Shown here one piece after another: positions 16,861 to 26,486 of a DNA stretch of 64,000 nt. Origin of the DNA: an uncultured Bdellovibrio sp. (GTDB lineage Bacteria; Bdellovibrionota; Bdellovibrionia; Bdellovibrionales; Bdellovibrionaceae); contig NZ_CAMLDV010000001.1 of NCBI RefSeq assembly GCF_946478835.1, positions 5,837 to 69,836 on the forward strand, read 5' to 3'. Made by a program: the position numbers and the translations under genes. Within the stretch, counting starts at the first letter, position 1. Every line of letters begins with the position of its first letter. The notes under the pieces were generated by a model that had not been told where the DNA came from, made no database searches, and was given only the letters and a program-made list of their open reading frames with translations.

Positions 16861-17502
16861 ATGTATAAATACCTCATCCTTCCTTTTATTATGTTGGCTT
16901 TATGCGCATGCCAGCAAGGGCCCACGCTGGGCCCGGGAGATGAGAATCATTTGGCCAGTGCCGCAGAATCTGACTGCGGTTTCGTACAAAATGCCTATGG
17001 CCAGCGCGTTTCTTGGAAAAAAAATATTCCGATTATTTTAGAACTGCATAAAAGTTTTGCGCCTGAATATGAAGAGGTTCTTCGGCGTGCAGCCCAACAC
17101 TGGAATGATGCTGCGGGAATGACTTTGTTCCGTTTTGAAAGAACGGCCAGCACACTTTCTGAAAAAGCGACCAAAGATTCCATGAACACTATTCACTGGA
17201 TGCTGGATTGGCCAGAGTCGCAAAAAAGCCTGCAAGCTTTGACAAATCTTTATTGGCGCAGCAATCAGCTTTATGAGGCCGACATTGCCGTCGACAATAA
17301 ATACTTTAATTACTTTAACGATGTTGCGACAACTCCCTATGATGTTCACTTAGAGAGTCTTTTGATTCATGAATTGGGACATGTTTTAGGACTAAAACAT
17401 CGAAGCACCGTTCCCAGTGTAATGTGGGCCGTGCTCAATGGCGCCATTAAAAGAGACACCTTAACTGCCGCAGACCGAGACACACTGAAATGCGAGTATT
17501 GA
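16861..17502 (+). CDS. Matrixin-type zinc metalloprotease lipoprotein
   Basis: 213 residues. A lipoprotein signal (LALCAC, lipidated C17) precedes a small metzincin domain. The zinc motif HELGHVLGLKH (from about residue 170) and the downstream Met-turn (SVMWAV) are both complete. Matrixins cleave proteins outside the cell; the anchor suggests action at the envelope, perhaps on prey or on surface proteins. The following gene starts 1 base after its stop, so the two are probably an operon. Confidence 0.88.
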   Translation: MYKYLILPFIMLALCACQQGPTLGPGDENHLASAAESDCGFVQNAYGQRVSWKKNIPIILELHKSFAPEYEEVLRRAAQHWNDAAGMTLFRFERTASTLSEKATKDSMNTIHWMLDWPESQKSLQALTNLYWRSNQLYEADIAVDNKYFNYFNDVATTPYDVHLESLLIHELGHVLGLKHRSTVPSVMWAVLNGAIKRDTLTAADRDTLKCEY

Positions 17503-17503
17503 G

Positions 17504-18157
17504 ATGAAGAAAAAACTAATCTTGATTCTAATTCTTGTAGCACTTCCTGTGGCCCTTTTCTTTTTGGATAAGAAGCTTTCTTCCAAAAGACACGTTGCCA
17601 CTGATGGCAGTGCAAGTGAAACAGCGGCTGAAGATAAAGACCTTTCCAATGCGTCTCCTGAAGAGTTTAAAAAAGCTTTTAAATACCAAGTTTTGAAGGA
17701 CGCTTCGGCGGTGGAAACATCGGCAGGGCCTGGCATGCGCTTAGGTTTATTCTTGATGAAGAATCAAAGCGGCAGCAAAGTTTTTGTCTGCGATGAGTAC
17801 CCTACGGTTGATTTGATTTTTTCGGCTGAAGGTGTTGCGTTTTCCGGTGAAATTCCTCAAATGGTTGTCCGCGCTCCTTGCCTTGTGAGTTCTGATCAAG
17901 AGCACATCGAAGCATTGCCCGTTCCGTTCTCACAAATCGTAAAAAGTCCTTTATCACAATACGAGTTCACCGTAGGTTTTCCTGGATCTCGTGAGCAGGG
18001 AAAAATCTTCTTTCGCCATGTTGTGGAATTTTGGCCCACAGAATGGACATGGACCGGAGTTAAATTTTACGGAAAAAATCCGGAAGATGTTTTAAGTATT
18101 AATGGCTATGAAGTGATTTCGGTTCTAGGAGAGCCTTTAGTTATCAAAGCTCCCTAG
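17504..18157 (+). CDS. Membrane-anchored protein of unknown function
   Basis: 217 residues with an N-terminal signal anchor (KKLILILILVALPVALFFL) and a charged linker of about 40 residues, then a compact domain with two Cys (residues about 92 and 125). No family is recognised. Its position directly after the matrixin gene suggests joint expression, and it could be a partner or inhibitor (inference). Confidence 0.65.
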   Translation: MKKKLILILILVALPVALFFLDKKLSSKRHVATDGSASETAAEDKDLSNASPEEFKKAFKYQVLKDASAVETSAGPGMRLGLFLMKNQSGSKVFVCDEYPTVDLIFSAEGVAFSGEIPQMVVRAPCLVSSDQEHIEALPVPFSQIVKSPLSQYEFTVGFPGSREQGKIFFRHVVEFWPTEWTWTGVKFYGKNPEDVLSINGYEVISVLGEPLVIKAP

Positions 18158-18160
18158 TCA

Positions 18161-18604
18161 TTAGCGGACGGGTTCAAAACTTGGAACGTAGCGAACTTTA
18201 TCTTCGCCTTTGCTTTGCGCTTCGTATTCTTCATAATTGCGACGATGCTTTTCTACATCACGGGCAATCTGCTCATCGATCTCTCTATTTTTAACGTCGT
18301 TCATCGTATCCATCGCCACCGCTGTGCGATTGGCTTCAGGTTGCGAAATGTCACCAACGTAAATAGCACTGCCATCAAAGAACTGAACTTCTTTTTCAAA
18401 GCGAATGCGTTTGTCATAGAAAACGTAGGTCCAACGGTCTTTGCCGTGATAGCGTTGCGTGCGAGTGGGAGTTCCCATCAAATCCAGGACATCGTCTTTT
18501 TCCATGCCGGGTTTTACTTCTGAAAACTGCTTGAGCATTGATGTCTGACAAGCTGTCGTTAGAAGCCCTATTAAAACGACAGGAATAGCCAAATATCGGA
18601 GCAT
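18161..18604 (-). CDS. BamE/SmpA-OmlA-like lipoprotein
   Basis: 147 residues with a lipobox (LLTTAC). It has a SmpA/OmlA-type fold signature: VKPGMEKDDVLDLMGTPTR, then WTYVFYDK and EVQFFDG. BamE supports outer membrane protein assembly, but this fold occurs in several lipoproteins, and the charged tail of about 60 residues is unusual. It is convergent with the 17504-18157 gene (3-base gap). Confidence 0.75.
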   Translation of the reverse strand: MLRYLAIPVVLIGLLTTACQTSMLKQFSEVKPGMEKDDVLDLMGTPTRTQRYHGKDRWTYVFYDKRIRFEKEVQFFDGSAIYVGDISQPEANRTAVAMDTMNDVKNREIDEQIARDVEKHRRNYEEYEAQSKGEDKVRYVPSFEPVR

Positions 18605-18701
18605 AGTTCCCCCATCCTTCTACGTTACCAGTTTACTCGGATCCGTTAAAGGTCGCCACTCTCTTTTGTCTCGTTTTGATGCATTTTTTAAGAGGCCCGA
18701 A

Positions 18702-18736
18702 GGCCGGGGTTAAATTTCTCCCCGGCCTTTTTGTTT
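18702..18736. terminator. Strong GC hairpin spanning the rsgA stop codon
   Basis: GGCCGGGG (18702-18709) pairs perfectly with CCCCGGCC (18720-18727), and the loop contains the rsgA stop codon. The T-run (tttttgttt) follows on the plus strand. On the minus strand, where rsgA is read, it is followed by mixed sequence, so its use as the rsgA terminator is uncertain. Confidence 0.5.
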
Positions 18737-19798
18737 TAAACGGACGCGCAGGTCTTTACTGATCTGCTTCCACTTTTTCTTATCAGCCGCAAACTTGTTT
18801 TTATCCTCTTTGCGAGCTTGGAAGGCGATCTCCTTTTGCAGCTTTAAATAACTTTCCCATCTGTCTTCCTGCAAAGATCCGTCTTCAAGGGCCGCCTGAA
18901 TCGCGCATCCCGGTTCCCCCTGATGAGCACAATCTCTGAAACGACATGAAGATCCTAACTCCACAATGTCTTCAAAAAGTCCTTCAACACCGTCTTCCTG
19001 ATCAACCAACGCAAGCTGCCTCATTCCTGGTGTGTCCATCAAAAGAGCGCCTTCGGGTAACTGATACAGAAAACGTGACGTGGTTGTGTGGCGTCCTCGA
19101 TCGTCATCTTCTCGCGCACTTTGAGTTTTGATAACTTCTTCGCCTAAAAAGAAATTCGTCAAAGTGGATTTGCCAACACCTGAAGAACCCATCAGCACGA
19201 CGGTCTTTCCTGGTTTTAAATAGGATTTTAAAACCTCGCACGTTTCAGGATTTAAAACGCTCACACCGTGAATGGGAATTCCCACATAAGTGTTTTCAAG
19301 TTCCTGAATCAAAGCTTCCGCATCTTCAGCAAGGTCCATTTTACTTAAGACTAAAACCGGCGATGCGCCACTGTCCCACGCCATACTTAAATAACGATCC
19401 AAGCGTTTCAAATTCATGTCCCTATTCATAGAGGTCACAATAAAAACGACATCCATATTCGAGGCCACGACTTGCACACCTTGCATCGGGTCTTTGCGAT
19501 AAAAACAAGAACGGCGATCGAGCACTTTTTGAATGAGTGCTCGATCTTGTTGTTCTTCATTCTTGCAAACGACCCAATCACCTACAGAAGGAAAAGATCC
19601 CGACGACATTTCATGATCATGGCGAAAGCGTCCGGAAAGCTGGGCCCAGGAAATTTCATCTTCACCAAAGGCCACGCGATACAATTCGCGCTCTTGACTG
19701 ATCACCCGGCCGACTTGAATACCTTCATTTAAATTTTCTAACTGTTGTTCAAAAAATACGTCCCACCCCAAAGGGATGAGCTTTGAATATAAATTCAC
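18710..19798 (-). CDS. rsgA: Ribosome small-subunit GTPase A
   Basis: 362 residues, a circularly permuted GTPase that tests late 30S subunits. An N-terminal OB-type domain precedes G4 (LSKMDL, about residue 138). Then come G1 (GSSGVGKSTLTN, about residue 204), G2/G3 (TTTSRF, DTPGMRQ) and a C-terminal zinc knuckle (CRFRDCAHQGEPGC). The start is GTG at 19798 with GGAG 9 bases upstream. A 17-codon leader ORF lies 83 bases before it, and the gap is AT-rich. Confidence 0.92.
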   Translation of the reverse strand: MNLYSKLIPLGWDVFFEQQLENLNEGIQVGRVISQERELYRVAFGEDEISWAQLSGRFRHDHEMSSGSFPSVGDWVVCKNEEQQDRALIQKVLDRRSCFYRKDPMQGVQVVASNMDVVFIVTSMNRDMNLKRLDRYLSMAWDSGASPVLVLSKMDLAEDAEALIQELENTYVGIPIHGVSVLNPETCEVLKSYLKPGKTVVLMGSSGVGKSTLTNFFLGEEVIKTQSAREDDDRGRHTTTSRFLYQLPEGALLMDTPGMRQLALVDQEDGVEGLFEDIVELGSSCRFRDCAHQGEPGCAIQAALEDGSLQEDRWESYLKLQKEIAFQARKEDKNKFAADKKKWKQISKDLRVRLKQKGRGEI

Positions 19799-19881
19799 GC
19801 AATAACTCCAAATAATTTTTAAAAATTAAAAATAAAAGCGGAGCTCTCGTGGATTTGAGATTTTAAAATTTTAAAGAGAAA

Positions 19882-19935
19882 TTAAAACTGAAAACCCAGA
19901 GAGCTGTGGTTTGATTTAAAGAATGTTACAATCAT
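19882..19935 (-). CDS. Candidate 17-aa leader peptide upstream of rsgA
   Basis: ATG at 19935 is preceded by an excellent ribosome site (AGGAGGG, 5-base spacing), stronger than that of rsgA itself. It encodes 17 residues (MIVTFFKSNHSSLGFQF) and then stops. AGCTCTC within the ORF (19899-19905) can pair with GAGAGCT about 45 bases downstream, followed by a T-rich stretch. This looks like an attenuator or upstream regulatory ORF for rsgA, but no known leader family is recognised. Confidence 0.45.
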   Translation of the reverse strand: MIVTFFKSNHSSLGFQF

Positions 19936-20070
19936 CGAGCCCTCCTAGTTTGTGGGTTGATGAAACCATACTACTTATTTTGTCGTGTGGGGTCAAGCTT
20001 TCCCAAGACGCCTTACAAGTTCGTAGTGATTTTACACTGCAATTGAAATATACAAGAGTAGAGGAACAAC

Positions 20071-20193
20071 ATGACTGACCAAAACATTGAAAGCGACGAA
20101 CAAAAAGCTCGATCCAAAACCCTTTGGGTTCTTGGCGCTACGTTCTTATTGCCGATAATCATCACTTTGATTGCGGTGTACGTTTATCTTTGA
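20071..20193 (+). CDS. Small single-span membrane protein, 40 aa
   Basis: ATG at 20071 follows AGAGG with a 6-base gap. The frame gives 40 residues: a charged N-terminus (TDQNIESDEQKARSK) and one hydrophobic span (LWVLGATFLLPIIITLIAVY). The topology is that of small membrane proteins of unknown function. It ends 10 bases before the convergent gene at 20203. Confidence 0.5.
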   Translation: MTDQNIESDEQKARSKTLWVLGATFLLPIIITLIAVYVYL

Positions 20194-20202
20194 ATTCGAA
20201 AT

Positions 20203-20802
20203 TTATTTCTTCAAAATCACCGGATCAACAAGTCCCGGTTGCGGTTCTTTGATTTGTTTTTGCTTCGACTCTGAAGCAGTCTCTTCGTGATGTTTACCCG
20301 GCTCACCGTATTGGGAACGAACTTTTTTTAAAGTGCGTTTTACGGAAGAACCCAAGCTCATCTGTGTTTCCATGTCTTCGATGGACTTCAGTTCAATGCG
20401 TTCGTATTCTCTTTTTTCGACTTGGCCTTTTTCAGGGTAACGATATTTCAAAAGCGCACGCTGTTGATCGTATTCTTTCAACGTATTCGCAACATCCTTA
20501 TGCAAAGTCATCATCTGACGGATGATCTCGTTTACTTTTTCTGGATCTGTTGTGTGTTGTTTTTCTAAAATCAATTTTTGGATTTCAGCTTCGCCAGCGT
20601 GAACTTTGGCTTCAAGACCTTGCACGCGCGCTTGGACAACGGCATAGGTTTCTTCTGCTGTTTTGACTTCTTTAGGAGCCGCCGCCGGAGCCCCATGCTC
20701 TCCGCCACTGCTTTCTTCTTTTTTCTCGCCACCTTCATTGGCAAACGCCAATGAAACCACTGTCAAAGAGATCAACAAAATCTTAGGAACCAGAGAGAAC
20801 AT
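20203..20802 (-). CDS. Secreted coiled-coil protein of unknown function
   Basis: 199 residues: a signal peptide (KILLISLTVVSLAFA), a Gly/Glu-rich linker, then a heptad-like helical region (about residues 50-130: VQARVQGLEAKVHAGEAEIQ and onward) and a basic tail. It is probably periplasmic. Its start overlaps the end of the zinc-ribbon gene by 20 bases, making a run secA, zinc-ribbon protein, this gene. Confidence 0.7.
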   Translation of the reverse strand: MFSLVPKILLISLTVVSLAFANEGGEKKEESSGGEHGAPAAAPKEVKTAEETYAVVQARVQGLEAKVHAGEAEIQKLILEKQHTTDPEKVNEIIRQMMTLHKDVANTLKEYDQQRALLKYRYPEKGQVEKREYERIELKSIEDMETQMSLGSSVKRTLKKVRSQYGEPGKHHEETASESKQKQIKEPQPGLVDPVILKK

Positions 20803-21625
20803 CCTGCCTCCAGGAAATTTTAAACGGCAGATATTTAATTCGGTTGATTAGCACCGAGGCTTTAGCGGGAGACAAGCCTTTTAATACCAATCGGCCACCA
20901 CCCACTTGATTTAAAATCTCATTCACATCCCAACCAAAACGGGAGTCCGTCATCGCTTCCTTTAATTGCATTAGAAGACGACTGGATTCGATACCTTCAA
21001 TAACCACAGCATACGTTAAAGGTCCCGCAGTCGTATCGGCATTGGCAAAATCAGTAACGTCAGAAAAATCAGCAGTATCAGTTGTACCAGATGGAGTTAA
21101 AGGCTCCGGAATGCGATCTAAGGTCTGGCTAAAATCATACGGAGCTTCTGATTCGGCAGGAACTTCCGCTTCATAATTAAGTGGAGTTTCGATTTCAGTT
21201 CCCGGAGGAATTTCTTCAGCGGGAGTCAGATAAGGATCTTCAGGAGGCGTCATCTCGTCAGGAATATTTTGCGGGATCTCTCCACTGAATACCGGCTCTG
21301 GATGAGGAATCATCTCTTCGCCAACACCGCCCGCTCCCGCAGGAGGAGTGTAAGCGTAATCTTGTTGTGGAGGATTTTCGAAAGAGGTCCCTGATTGAAA
21401 GTCGGCGCCACCTTCGAAATCGGTGCCGCCCTCAAAGGACTCTGGAGTTTCAATCTCTTGTTCTAGCTCAGGCTCCGGCACTTGTTCAGGTTCGTGCTCG
21501 GCCATCTCGGGTTGCCCATTCCAATCGATAAAGTAAACCGCATTGCAATGGGGACACGTGAAGAGGGTCCCCATATGCTTCTCGAGTATCTCTATCGGCT
21601 TCTGGCAACTCGGACAAGGGATCAA
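20783..21625 (-). CDS. Zinc-ribbon protein with acidic linker
   Basis: 280 residues. The N-terminus is a zinc ribbon (CPSCQKP ... CPHCNAVYFIDWNG), then about 140 residues rich in Pro, Glu and Gly (disordered), then a folded C-terminal domain of about 85 residues (AVVIEGIESSRLLMQLKEAM and onward). The ribbon resembles MJ0042-type domains. It starts directly after the secA stop codon, so it is co-transcribed with secA. A role in secretion is only a guess. Confidence 0.7.
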   Translation of the reverse strand: MIPCPSCQKPIEILEKHMGTLFTCPHCNAVYFIDWNGQPEMAEHEPEQVPEPELEQEIETPESFEGGTDFEGGADFQSGTSFENPPQQDYAYTPPAGAGGVGEEMIPHPEPVFSGEIPQNIPDEMTPPEDPYLTPAEEIPPGTEIETPLNYEAEVPAESEAPYDFSQTLDRIPEPLTPSGTTDTADFSDVTDFANADTTAGPLTYAVVIEGIESSRLLMQLKEAMTDSRFGWDVNEILNQVGGGRLVLKGLSPAKASVLINRIKYLPFKISWRQDVLSGS

Positions 21626-24298
21626 TTATCTTTTTCCTTTACCTTGTTTATCCAAACGACGACGTTCTTCGCGGTTCATCGGACGATCATCACGAGGTCC
21701 GCTTTGGAAAGTCATCTTACGTGTTGGAGCTTCAGCCGTCTCCATCTCAGGCAAACTGTGCCCAATGTCAGACTCTGAAGGAGATGAATAATCTAACTCA
21801 TCCAAGTCTGCCTCTTCTGGCCTAAGGCTTTCAAGAACTTGCTCCTCAGATTGCTGAGCCACAAGTTGAACACGCATGATTTTTTCAATCGCGTCGTTTT
21901 TGATTGTGTTATTCAAAGTTTCAAATGCTTTGAAAGCTTCTTTTTTGTATTCAATCAAAGGATCTTTTTGTGCGTAACCACGAAGGCCGATACCTTCCTT
22001 CAATTTATCGATCACGTACAAGTGGTTCTTCCAGTGGTTGTCGATGCTTTGAAGCAAGATCATTTTTTGAACTTGCTCAAAGAAAGGCCCCATTGAAGAT
22101 TTTTGACGTTCAAAGACTTCTTTTACGCCGTTTTTCACAGCATCAGTCACCGTCTCTGAATTGATCGCCATTTTTTCAAATTCAACTTTGAATCCGAAAG
22201 TCTGCGCCAAAGAGTTGTTAAGTCCGTCAAGACTCCACTCTTCTTTTTTTCCGCCTTCAGGGATGTAAGTATCAAGAAGATTTGAAACCACATCGCCCAA
22301 CCAATCCAATGTTGTTCTTTCGATTTCTTGGCCTTCAAGAACTTTTCTGCGCATTCCGTAGATTGCGTTTCTTTGCGCATTCATGACAGAGTCGTACTCC
22401 ATCAAGTTTTTACGAATGTCGAAGTTGTGTCCTTCGACCTTGCGTTGTGCGCCTTCGATCGCGTTCGTCACCATTTTCGCTGTGATTGGTTCATCTTCAG
22501 GAATGTTGAGCATTTCCATGATTTTTTGGATGCGCTCACCGTTGAAGATTCTCATCAATTTATCTTCCAATGAAAGATAAAAGCGAGACTCCCCTGGGTC
22601 CCCTTGACGACCGGAACGACCACGAAGCTGGTTGTCGATACGACGAGATTCATGTCTTTCCGTACCGATGATGTACAAACCACCAAGGCTACGCACTTCC
22701 GCACGTTCCGCCTCCACTTGTGGTTTTAGTTTTTGATACATCTCTTGATATTCTGGAGAGTCGTCATTGCCGACGGCCGTTTTTGCCAACATCTCGGCGT
22801 TACCACCAAGCATGATGTCCGTACCACGACCCGCCATGTTTGTTGCGATTGTCACGGCACCTTTACGACCCGCTTGCGCTACGATTTCCGCTTCGCGTTC
22901 GTGTTGTTTTGCGTTCAGAACTTCGTGCTTAATACCTTCTTTACGAAGGAAGTTGCTCAATGCTTCTGATTTCTCAATAGACTCTGTACCGACAAGAATC
23001 GGTTGGCCTTTTGCAATACGCTCTTTGATATCTTTTGTGATCGCTTTGTATTTTGCGTTTTCAGACTTATAAACCACGTCCTCTTGGTCTTTACGTTGGA
23101 TCGGTTTATTTGTCGGGATCACGTTCACATCAAGCTTGTAGATTTTTTGGAACTCTACGGCTTCTGTGTCTGCCGTACCCGTCATGCCCGAAAGTTTTTC
23201 GTACATGCGGAAGTAGTTTTGGAAAGTGATTGTCGCCAAAGTTTGGTTTTCAGATTTAACTTCAACACCTTCTTTAGCTTCAATTGCTTGGTGAAGACCA
23301 TCACTCCAACGGCGGCCCGGCATCAAACGACCCGTGAACTCATCCACGATCACGATTTCGCCATCTTTGATCATGTACTCAACGTCACGGCGGTAAAGGT
23401 AGTAAGCCTTCAAACCTTGGTAAACGTGGTGAAGGATTTCGATATTTTGTGGATCATAAAGGTTGGAAAGACCCATAAGTTCTTCCACCTTCGCGTTTCC
23501 TTCATCAGTCAAAGACGCTGTCTTCGTTTTTTCTTCCATTGTGAAGTGAACATCGCGCTTCAATTGCGGAATGATCGCGTTCACAGCGTAGTATTTATCA
23601 GTCGAAGCTTCTGCAGGACCTGAAATGATGAGCGGTGTACGAGCTTCATCGACAAGGATGGAGTCACACTCATCCACGATCGCAAAGTAGTGACCGCGCT
23701 GAACGTAATCAGCCAAATCAAACTTCATGTTGTCGCGAAGATAGTCGAAACCAAGTTCATTGTTCGTACAGTAAGTGATATCACAAGCGTACATTTCTTT
23801 ACGTTGCTGATCATTCAAACCGTGAACGATAATTCCTGTAGTAAGGCCCAACCATCCATAAAGACGGCCCATCCATTCGGCATCACGACGAACAAGGTAA
23901 TCATTCACCGTAACAAGGTGAACGCCTTTTCCTGTCAATGCATTCAAGTACACTGGCAAAGTTGCAACAAGCGTTTTACCTTCACCGGTTCTCATCTCGG
24001 CGATGTTGCCACGGTTCAGAACGATACCACCAATCAACTGCACGTCGTAGTGGCGCATTCCCAAAACGCGCTTCGCAGCTTCACGGCAGACCGCGAATGC
24101 TTCAGGTAAGATGTCATCAACTGTTTCGCCTTTTCTAAGGCGCTCTTGAAATTCTGGCGTCTTGGCTTTGAGTTGTTCATCCGTGAGCGCAGCCATTTGA
24201 GGCTCTAGCGCATTGATACGATCCACCGTTGGCTGGATCTTTTTCATTTCACGGTCGTGCTTCGTTCCGAACATTTTTGTGAGAATTTGTGTAACCAT
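21626..24298 (-). CDS. secA: Preprotein translocase ATPase SecA
   Basis: 890 residues, the motor that drives unfolded proteins through SecYEG. Walker A (MRTGEGKTL) is near residue 104, the DEAD-like [20 protein letters not shown] near residue 208, and [15 protein letters not shown] and [13 protein letters not shown] further on. The helical scaffold and wing domains are complete. The C-terminus ends in [16 protein letters not shown] and lacks the Cys/His SecB-binding zinc motif. The next gene downstream encodes a separate zinc ribbon. Confidence 0.97.
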   Translation of the reverse strand: MVTQILTKMFGTKHDREMKKIQPTVDRINALEPQMAALTDEQLKAKTPEFQERLRKGETVDDILPEAFAVCREAAKRVLGMRHYDVQLIGGIVLNRGNIAEMRTGEGKTLVATLPVYLNALTGKGVHLVTVNDYLVRRDAEWMGRLYGWLGLTTGIIVHGLNDQQRKEMYACDITYCTNNELGFDYLRDNMKFDLADYVQRGHYFAIVDECDSILVDEARTPLIISGPAEASTDKYYAVNAIIPQLKRDVHFTMEEKTKTASLTDEGNAKVEELMGLSNLYDPQNIEILHHVYQGLKAYYLYRRDVEYMIKDGEIVIVDEFTGRLMPGRRWSDGLHQAIEAKEGVEVKSENQTLATITFQNYFRMYEKLSGMTGTADTEAVEFQKIYKLDVNVIPTNKPIQRKDQEDVVYKSENAKYKAITKDIKERIAKGQPILVGTESIEKSEALSNFLRKEGIKHEVLNAKQHEREAEIVAQAGRKGAVTIATNMAGRGTDIMLGGNAEMLAKTAVGNDDSPEYQEMYQKLKPQVEAERAEVRSLGGLYIIGTERHESRRIDNQLRGRSGRQGDPGESRFYLSLEDKLMRIFNGERIQKIMEMLNIPEDEPITAKMVTNAIEGAQRKVEGHNFDIRKNLMEYDSVMNAQRNAIYGMRRKVLEGQEIERTTLDWLGDVVSNLLDTYIPEGGKKEEWSLDGLNNSLAQTFGFKVEFEKMAINSETVTDAVKNGVKEVFERQKSSMGPFFEQVQKMILLQSIDNHWKNHLYVIDKLKEGIGLRGYAQKDPLIEYKKEAFKAFETLNNTIKNDAIEKIMRVQLVAQQSEEQVLESLRPEEADLDELDYSSPSESDIGHSLPEMETAEAPTRKMTFQSGPRDDRPMNREERRRLDKQGKGKR

Positions 24299-24557
24299 AG
24301 CCTATGAGGATAGACTGAAAGACCTGCCAGCGACAAGCAAAGGGGTGATTTCTAGTCGCGTCATTAACTCGATTTCATTCGAGAAATTGAATTTCAGGAC
24401 CAAAGACGAAATTCGTGCGAAGCTCACCTTGACGAACTCAAATACGAATACAAGTTACGCATTGAATTTATAGGCGCCCTCACCAGACTCATCCGTGTTT
24501 CAACTCCTATCGGATTAAACAGTCCGCATCTCAGTCACTAGTCCCTGGACTGTGCTC

Positions 24558-24568
24558 GTTACTTGTTG
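24558..24568 (-). repeat. Conserved 3' element of small-protein locus, copy 2
   Basis: CAACAAGTAAC on the minus strand, 10 bases after the stop of the second 36-aa ORF, identical to 747-757 after copy 1. The rest of 24299-24557, upstream of secA, shows no gene; it probably carries the secA promoter region. Confidence 0.45.
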
Positions 24569-24578
24569 GAGGTTTGAA

Positions 24579-24689
24579 TTAAAGAGCCTTGAACTTTGAG
24601 ACCATCGTCAAGATTAGAAGAATGACGATCAAAAGACCTTTAGTAATCTTTAAAACGCGTCGAATACGTAAGTACTGTCTTTTACGCAT
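24579..24689 (-). CDS. Small basic membrane-type peptide, 36 aa, copy 2
   Basis: ATG at 24689 follows AGGAGG at 5-7 bases. The frame encodes 36 residues, with a basic N-terminal half (LRIRRVLKITK), a hydrophobic middle (GLLIVILLILTMV) and the end SKFKAL. It is the paralogue of 614-724, sharing about half its residues at the same length. The locus sits between secA and trmL, read in the same direction as both. Function unknown. Confidence 0.65.
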   Translation of the reverse strand: MRKRQYLRIRRVLKITKGLLIVILLILTMVSKFKAL

Positions 24690-24765
24690 CGGACACCTCC
24701 TGTAAGTTTTCGGACAGGAGATCCACCAAAAGCGAGTCTGGCAAAGGCCTGATTCGCTTTTGCAT
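24690..24765 (-). promoter_or_regulatory. Structured RNA leader of small-protein locus, copy 2
   Basis: On the minus strand P1 pairs AAAGCGAATC (24760-24751) with GACTCGCTTT (24738-24729), 9 of 10 pairs. P2 pairs CTCCTGT (24720-24714) with ACAGGAG (24703-24697), which covers most of the Shine-Dalgarno AGGAGG. Compared with copy 1, three P2 pairs and two P1 pairs change on both sides and still pair. A 27-codon frame (24765 to 24682) again ends in GCGTAA across the downstream start. A cis-acting control element is inferred. Confidence 0.6.
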
Positions 24766-24794
24766 TTTTAAGACCATGCAAAAATCTTATTAAA

Positions 24795-25274
24795 TTACTT
24801 CGCGAAATTGATTTGTCTAACGCCTTCGTAGGCCGCGATGGCAACACTTGTTGCGAGATTTAAACTTCTTGCGCCTTCACCGATCATCGGGATCGTCACA
24901 GTTTGATTGGGATATTTCAAAAGCAAATCCGGATCCAGTCCCTTCGTTTCTTTTCCAAAAACGAACCAGTCGCCTGGTTGATAATCTGGTTCAAAATAAG
25001 TACGTTTTGTTTTTGTCGTGAAAAGCCAGATTCTGGAAGGATCTTCAACTTGCTTCCACCAGTCGGCGAAAGTTTCGTGACGGTACCACGTCAGATGCGG
25101 CCAGTAATCAAGACCCGCGCGTTTTAGATTGGTGTCGTTGATTTCAAAACCCATTTTGCCCACGATGTGCAGCTCACAGTTCGTGGCCACACATGTGCGC
25201 CCGATGTTTCCTGTGTTTTGAGGAATCTCGGGCTCAATCAGTACAATGCGGAATAATTTCTGAGTCTCAGGCAA
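24795..25274 (-). CDS. trmL: tRNA (cytidine(34)-2'-O)-methyltransferase
   Basis: 159 residues, a minimal SPOUT methyltransferase that methylates the wobble base of tRNA-Leu isoacceptors. The family marks are EPEIPQNTGNIGRTC near the N-terminus, VFGKETKGL mid-protein and the knot motif IPMIGEGARSLNLATSVAI at the end. Length equals E. coli TrmL. It overlaps the upstream gene by 8 bases. Confidence 0.92.
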   Translation of the reverse strand: MPETQKLFRIVLIEPEIPQNTGNIGRTCVATNCELHIVGKMGFEINDTNLKRAGLDYWPHLTWYRHETFADWWKQVEDPSRIWLFTTKTKRTYFEPDYQPGDWFVFGKETKGLDPDLLLKYPNQTVTIPMIGEGARSLNLATSVAIAAYEGVRQINFAK

Positions 25275-25869
25275 GATGCTTATAAACCTCTTGGCCGAAT
25301 TTTGAGAGAGCCAAACGACGACCTTTATCGACGATCAACTCTAAGTTCATCAACTCACGATACAAAGTGAGATCAATCGGAACAATCTCTCGGCCTGTTG
25401 AGCGTCCCAATTTTTGAATGTACGTCACTTGTTTTTCAGTCAATTTTGACGTCAAAACAGGTTGATCCTCGATCGACTTTTTCCAGTCTCCACCGGGAAT
25501 CACCGCCGCATTCACCGGGAGTTTTAATGGATTCAAAAAATAAATCCAAGCTTTCACGGCCTGCGACGCTCCCTCAGGGAACACTTCGATCTCTTCTCTA
25601 GAGTAAAGGCTCTGCTCTGGATCTTGGCGATTGAAGCCAAAAAATTCGTCCAAAAGACCCAGCAAAAGTTCGGAACCTTTGAGTTCAACAAGCTGCCCCG
25701 GAACCAAGTCAGAGCCACCTTTGACCATCGCCGGAAAGCCTACTTTAAGGCGATATGCCGTCGCCTTCACGCGCGCAAATATTGAAGATTCCACGAAATT
25801 TTGGATCTTTGAAAAGTGAACCATGCCTTCACAAAAAGATCCGTAAACGAAAAAACGTGTTGTAGTCAT
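25267..25869 (-). CDS. Gamma-glutamylcyclotransferase-like (AIG2-type) protein
   Basis: 200 residues from the ATG at 25869, which follows a G-rich ribosome site (GGGGGGGATA). The N-terminus FFVYGSFCEGMVHFSKI fits the FVYGSL motif of the GGCT-like fold, and the Glu-containing loop LVELKGSE also fits. A C-terminal winged-helix-like region (LMNLELIVDKGRRLALSKFG) of about 60 residues is extra. Enzymes of this fold cleave gamma-glutamyl-amine bonds, but activity here is uncertain. Confidence 0.65.
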   Translation of the reverse strand: MTTTRFFVYGSFCEGMVHFSKIQNFVESSIFARVKATAYRLKVGFPAMVKGGSDLVPGQLVELKGSELLLGLLDEFFGFNRQDPEQSLYSREEIEVFPEGASQAVKAWIYFLNPLKLPVNAAVIPGGDWKKSIEDQPVLTSKLTEKQVTYIQKLGRSTGREIVPIDLTLYRELMNLELIVDKGRRLALSKFGQEVYKHLA

Positions 25870-26117
25870 TATCCCCCCCGAGCACGACAACAATATAGGT
25901 TTTCCGAAAAAGAGGTCCCGTGTGTACCAAAAACCACATGGCACCGCAAGCCGCTTTCTGGGGGCTTCGTCATTTTTTCCAAAACGGTGACACTTACTGT
26001 TTCGCGTTATTGGAAATTAAAAAAATCAAATGACTTTAACAGTTTTTGCTTTCTTCAGGACCTTTGCTATCCTCTTGAAAAGTTGTTTTAGGACTTCCCT
26101 TAGCACGAAGAAGTTAA

Positions 26118-26456
<339 letters not shown>

Positions 26457-26486
26457 AATTAAGTTTTAGCAAGGCTCGGAGGCCCC

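Noticed and set aside
23003..23623. 206-residue plus-strand frame inside secA
   Set aside because: It is opposite a strongly conserved gene; its Phe/Val/His-rich content is that of an antisense frame.
24650..24847. 65-residue minus-strand frame crossing the copy 2 leader
   Set aside because: It runs through conserved hairpins and overlaps trmL; the shorter conserved peptide explains the signal better.
25945..26117. Sigma-54 promoter before glnB
   Set aside because: TGGCAC occurs but no TTGCA-type -12 element at the right spacing.
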